Program-made: the position numbers and the translations under genes
Notes under the pieces: model-generated
What the model was told of the DNA's origin: nothing
Seen by the model: the letters and a program-made list of their open reading frames with translations, nothing else
Database searches by the model: none
In this document: positions 62,734-64,000 of the stretch, piece after piece
How positions within the stretch are numbered: the first letter of the stretch is position 1
Layout of the letters: every line of letters starts with the position of its first letter
Assembly: GCF_040548815.1 (NCBI RefSeq)
Contig: NZ_JBEPSM010000003.1
Span: forward strand, 372,001-436,000
Direction: 5' to 3'
DNA length: 64,000 nt
Source of the DNA: Kaistia defluvii
GTDB taxonomy: Bacteria > Pseudomonadota > Alphaproteobacteria > Rhizobiales > Kaistiaceae

Positions 62734-64000
62734 GGCTTGGCCCCCAGGGCCGCTTCCTTGGCCGGATCGACCCACCAGGAATAGGTGTCGATGCCGACAT
62801 ATTCGGGCTGCTTCTCCGGGATGCCGAACTTGTTCCAGTAGGCGACGTTGATGGTGTCGCTGAACCATTGCGGCACGACGTAATAATTCCAGAGCAGCAC
62901 GCGATCGAGCGCATGGGTGGCGGCGACCAGGTCGTCGCGGTTGGTGGCAAACACGACACGGTCGATCAGTGCGTCGACGGCCGGGTTCTGGATGCCCATC
63001 AGGTTGCGGCTGCCGGGCGTCTTCGCGGCGGCCGATCCCCACATTTCGCGCTGCTCGTTGCCGGGCGAATGCGATTGCGCGATCACCGTCGAGACGACGT
63101 CGAAGTCGAAATCATTGACGCGGGCGACATATTGCGCGGTATCGACGACGCGCAGGGTGGCGTCGATGCCGATGCGCTTCAGGTTCTGGATATAGGGCGC
63201 GACCACGCGCTCGAACGACGGATCGCTCTCCAGGAATTCGATGGTGAAGGGCTGGCCCGTCTTCGCATTGACCAGCTTGTTGCCCTTGAGTTCCCAGCCG
63301 GCTTCCTGGAACAGCACCAGCGCCTTGCGAAGATTGTCGCGGAATGCCTGCGGCGTGTCGTTGACCGGCAGCTTGAACGGCGTGGTGAAGACCTCTGGCG
63401 GGACCTTGTCGCGCACCGTCTCTAGGATCTCCAGTTCCTTGCCTTCCGGCAGGCCACTGGAGGCCAGGTCGATGCCGGCGAAATAGCTCTCGATGCGCTT
63501 GTATTTGTCGAAGAACAGGGTCCGGTTCATCGTCTCGAAATCGAAGACGTAGTTGAGCGCCTGGCGGACGCGCGGATCCTGGAACTTGTCGCGGCGCTGG
63601 TTGAGCACATAGCCCTGCATGCGGCCCGAGGAGGCCAGCGGGAACGAGCGCTGCACCACCTTGCCACTCTTCACGGCGTCGAAATTATACTCCGTCATCC
63701 AGCGCCCGATGCGGTTTTCCAGCCGGTAATCGTCGAGGCCACCCTTCTTGAAGGCCTCCCAGGAGGCATTCGGATCCCGGTAGTAGTCGACCTTGATCCG
63801 ATCGAAATTGTTGCGGCCGACCTGGGTCGGCAGGTCCTTGCCCCAATAATCCGGCACGCGCTTCCAGACGATCTGGCGGCCGGGAGCCACGGAGTCGATC
63901 TGATAGGCGCCGGAGCCCAGCGGAACTTCCAGCGTCGACCTCGAGATGTCGCGCTTCTTGCCGCTGGCGTCAGTGCCCTCCCACCAGTGCTTCGGCAGCA
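62730..64000 (-). CDS. oligopeptide-binding protein 2 (YejA-like), 5' end outside window
   Basis: The frame runs off the right edge; about 422 C-terminal residues are visible. They match the family 5 binding-protein fold and the neighbouring YejA-like protein (Y-W-G-K-D-L-P-x-x-V-G-R-N-N-F-D-R-I, F-E-R-V-V-A-P-Y-I-Q-N-L-K-R-I-G-I). It is upstream of and overlaps the first binding-protein gene, giving an operon with two binding proteins, two permeases and one double ATPase. Confidence 0.92.
   Translation of the reverse strand, partial: LPKHWWEGTDASGKKRDISRSTLEVPLGSGAYQIDSVAPGRQIVWKRVPDYWGKDLPTQVGRNNFDRIKVDYYRDPNASWEAFKKGGLDDYRLENRIGRWMTEYNFDAVKSGKVVQRSFPLASSGRMQGYVLNQRRDKFQDPRVRQALNYVFDFETMNRTLFFDKYKRIESYFAGIDLASSGLPEGKELEILETVRDKVPPEVFTTPFKLPVNDTPQAFRDNLRKALVLFQEAGWELKGNKLVNAKTGQPFTIEFLESDPSFERVVAPYIQNLKRIGIDATLRVVDTAQYVARVNDFDFDVVSTVIAQSHSPGNEQREMWGSAAAKTPGSRNLMGIQNPAVDALIDRVVFATNRDDLVAATHALDRVLLWNYYVVPQWFSDTINVAYWNKFGIPEKQPEYVGIDTYSWWVDPAKEAALGAKP

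Overview
The window is high-GC, gene-dense DNA that looks like the chromosome of an alphaproteobacterium in the order Hyphomicrobiales (Rhizobiales). The pointers are an Irr-type iron regulator, a FixI/FixS pair, an ACR3-type ars operon, a Yej-type oligopeptide transporter and many long palindromic intergenic repeats. The genus cannot be fixed from the sequence alone. No prophage, insertion sequence, CRISPR array or rRNA gene was seen. One tRNA gene (tRNA-Ala, CGC) is present.

Layout. 1-2.7 kb: end of a DUF2189 gene and fixIS (copper delivery to cbb3 oxidase). 2.7-4.7 kb: divergent AraC regulator and short-chain dehydrogenase. 4.8-8.4 kb: arsRC(C-N)BH arsenic operon on the minus strand, including a fused arsenate reductase/ArsN2-like acetyltransferase and an ArsR operator. 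8.7-14.2 kb: housekeeping genes (tRNA-Ala, yggT, DUF167, ppa, GNAT, typA) and a self-contained MarR gene with a near-consensus promoter. 14.6-18.5 kb: nucleoside salvage (deoB, add, upp) with an orphan PhnD-like binding protein. 18.5-24 kb: transglutaminase-like protein, MoeB/ThiF protein, a LacI regulator with three palindromic operators, 2-hydroxyacid dehydrogenase, SH3 protein. 24.6-30 kb: irr, argG, a GT39/PAP2 membrane pair, and bfd-bfr with an Irr-box candidate before bfr. 30-33.5 kb: CoxG-like protein, two RNA methyltransferases, lspA. 33.8-39.5 kb: urc4 and urc1 of the URC uracil catabolic route, galM and a nucleoside hydrolase.

40.8-52.6 kb is the most interesting part. A histidine-ammonia-lyase homologue without the MIO-forming Ala-Ser-Gly triad, a urocanase homologue without the conserved active-site cysteine, a DUF917 protein, a hydantoinase-like amidohydrolase and an M20 carbamoylase lie on one strand, together with a complete YehXYZW/osmoprotectant-type ABC transporter. 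This is the enzyme set of the five-step ergothioneine degradation pathway (ergothioneine to thiourocanate, thiohydantoin-propionate, hydantoin-propionate, N-carbamoyl-glutamate and glutamate), linked to what I infer is its importer. Next to it, the 3' end of the hydratase gene is duplicated on the far side of an outer-membrane protein gene, which suggests an insertion into the gene end.

52.8-64 kb: leucyl aminopeptidase, MarR plus NlpC/P60 pair, a small conserved-looking protein, and a yejAABEF-type oligopeptide importer with two binding-protein genes followed by a GhrA-like reductase. Most intergenic gaps longer than 150 bp are filled by six families of composite inverted repeats.
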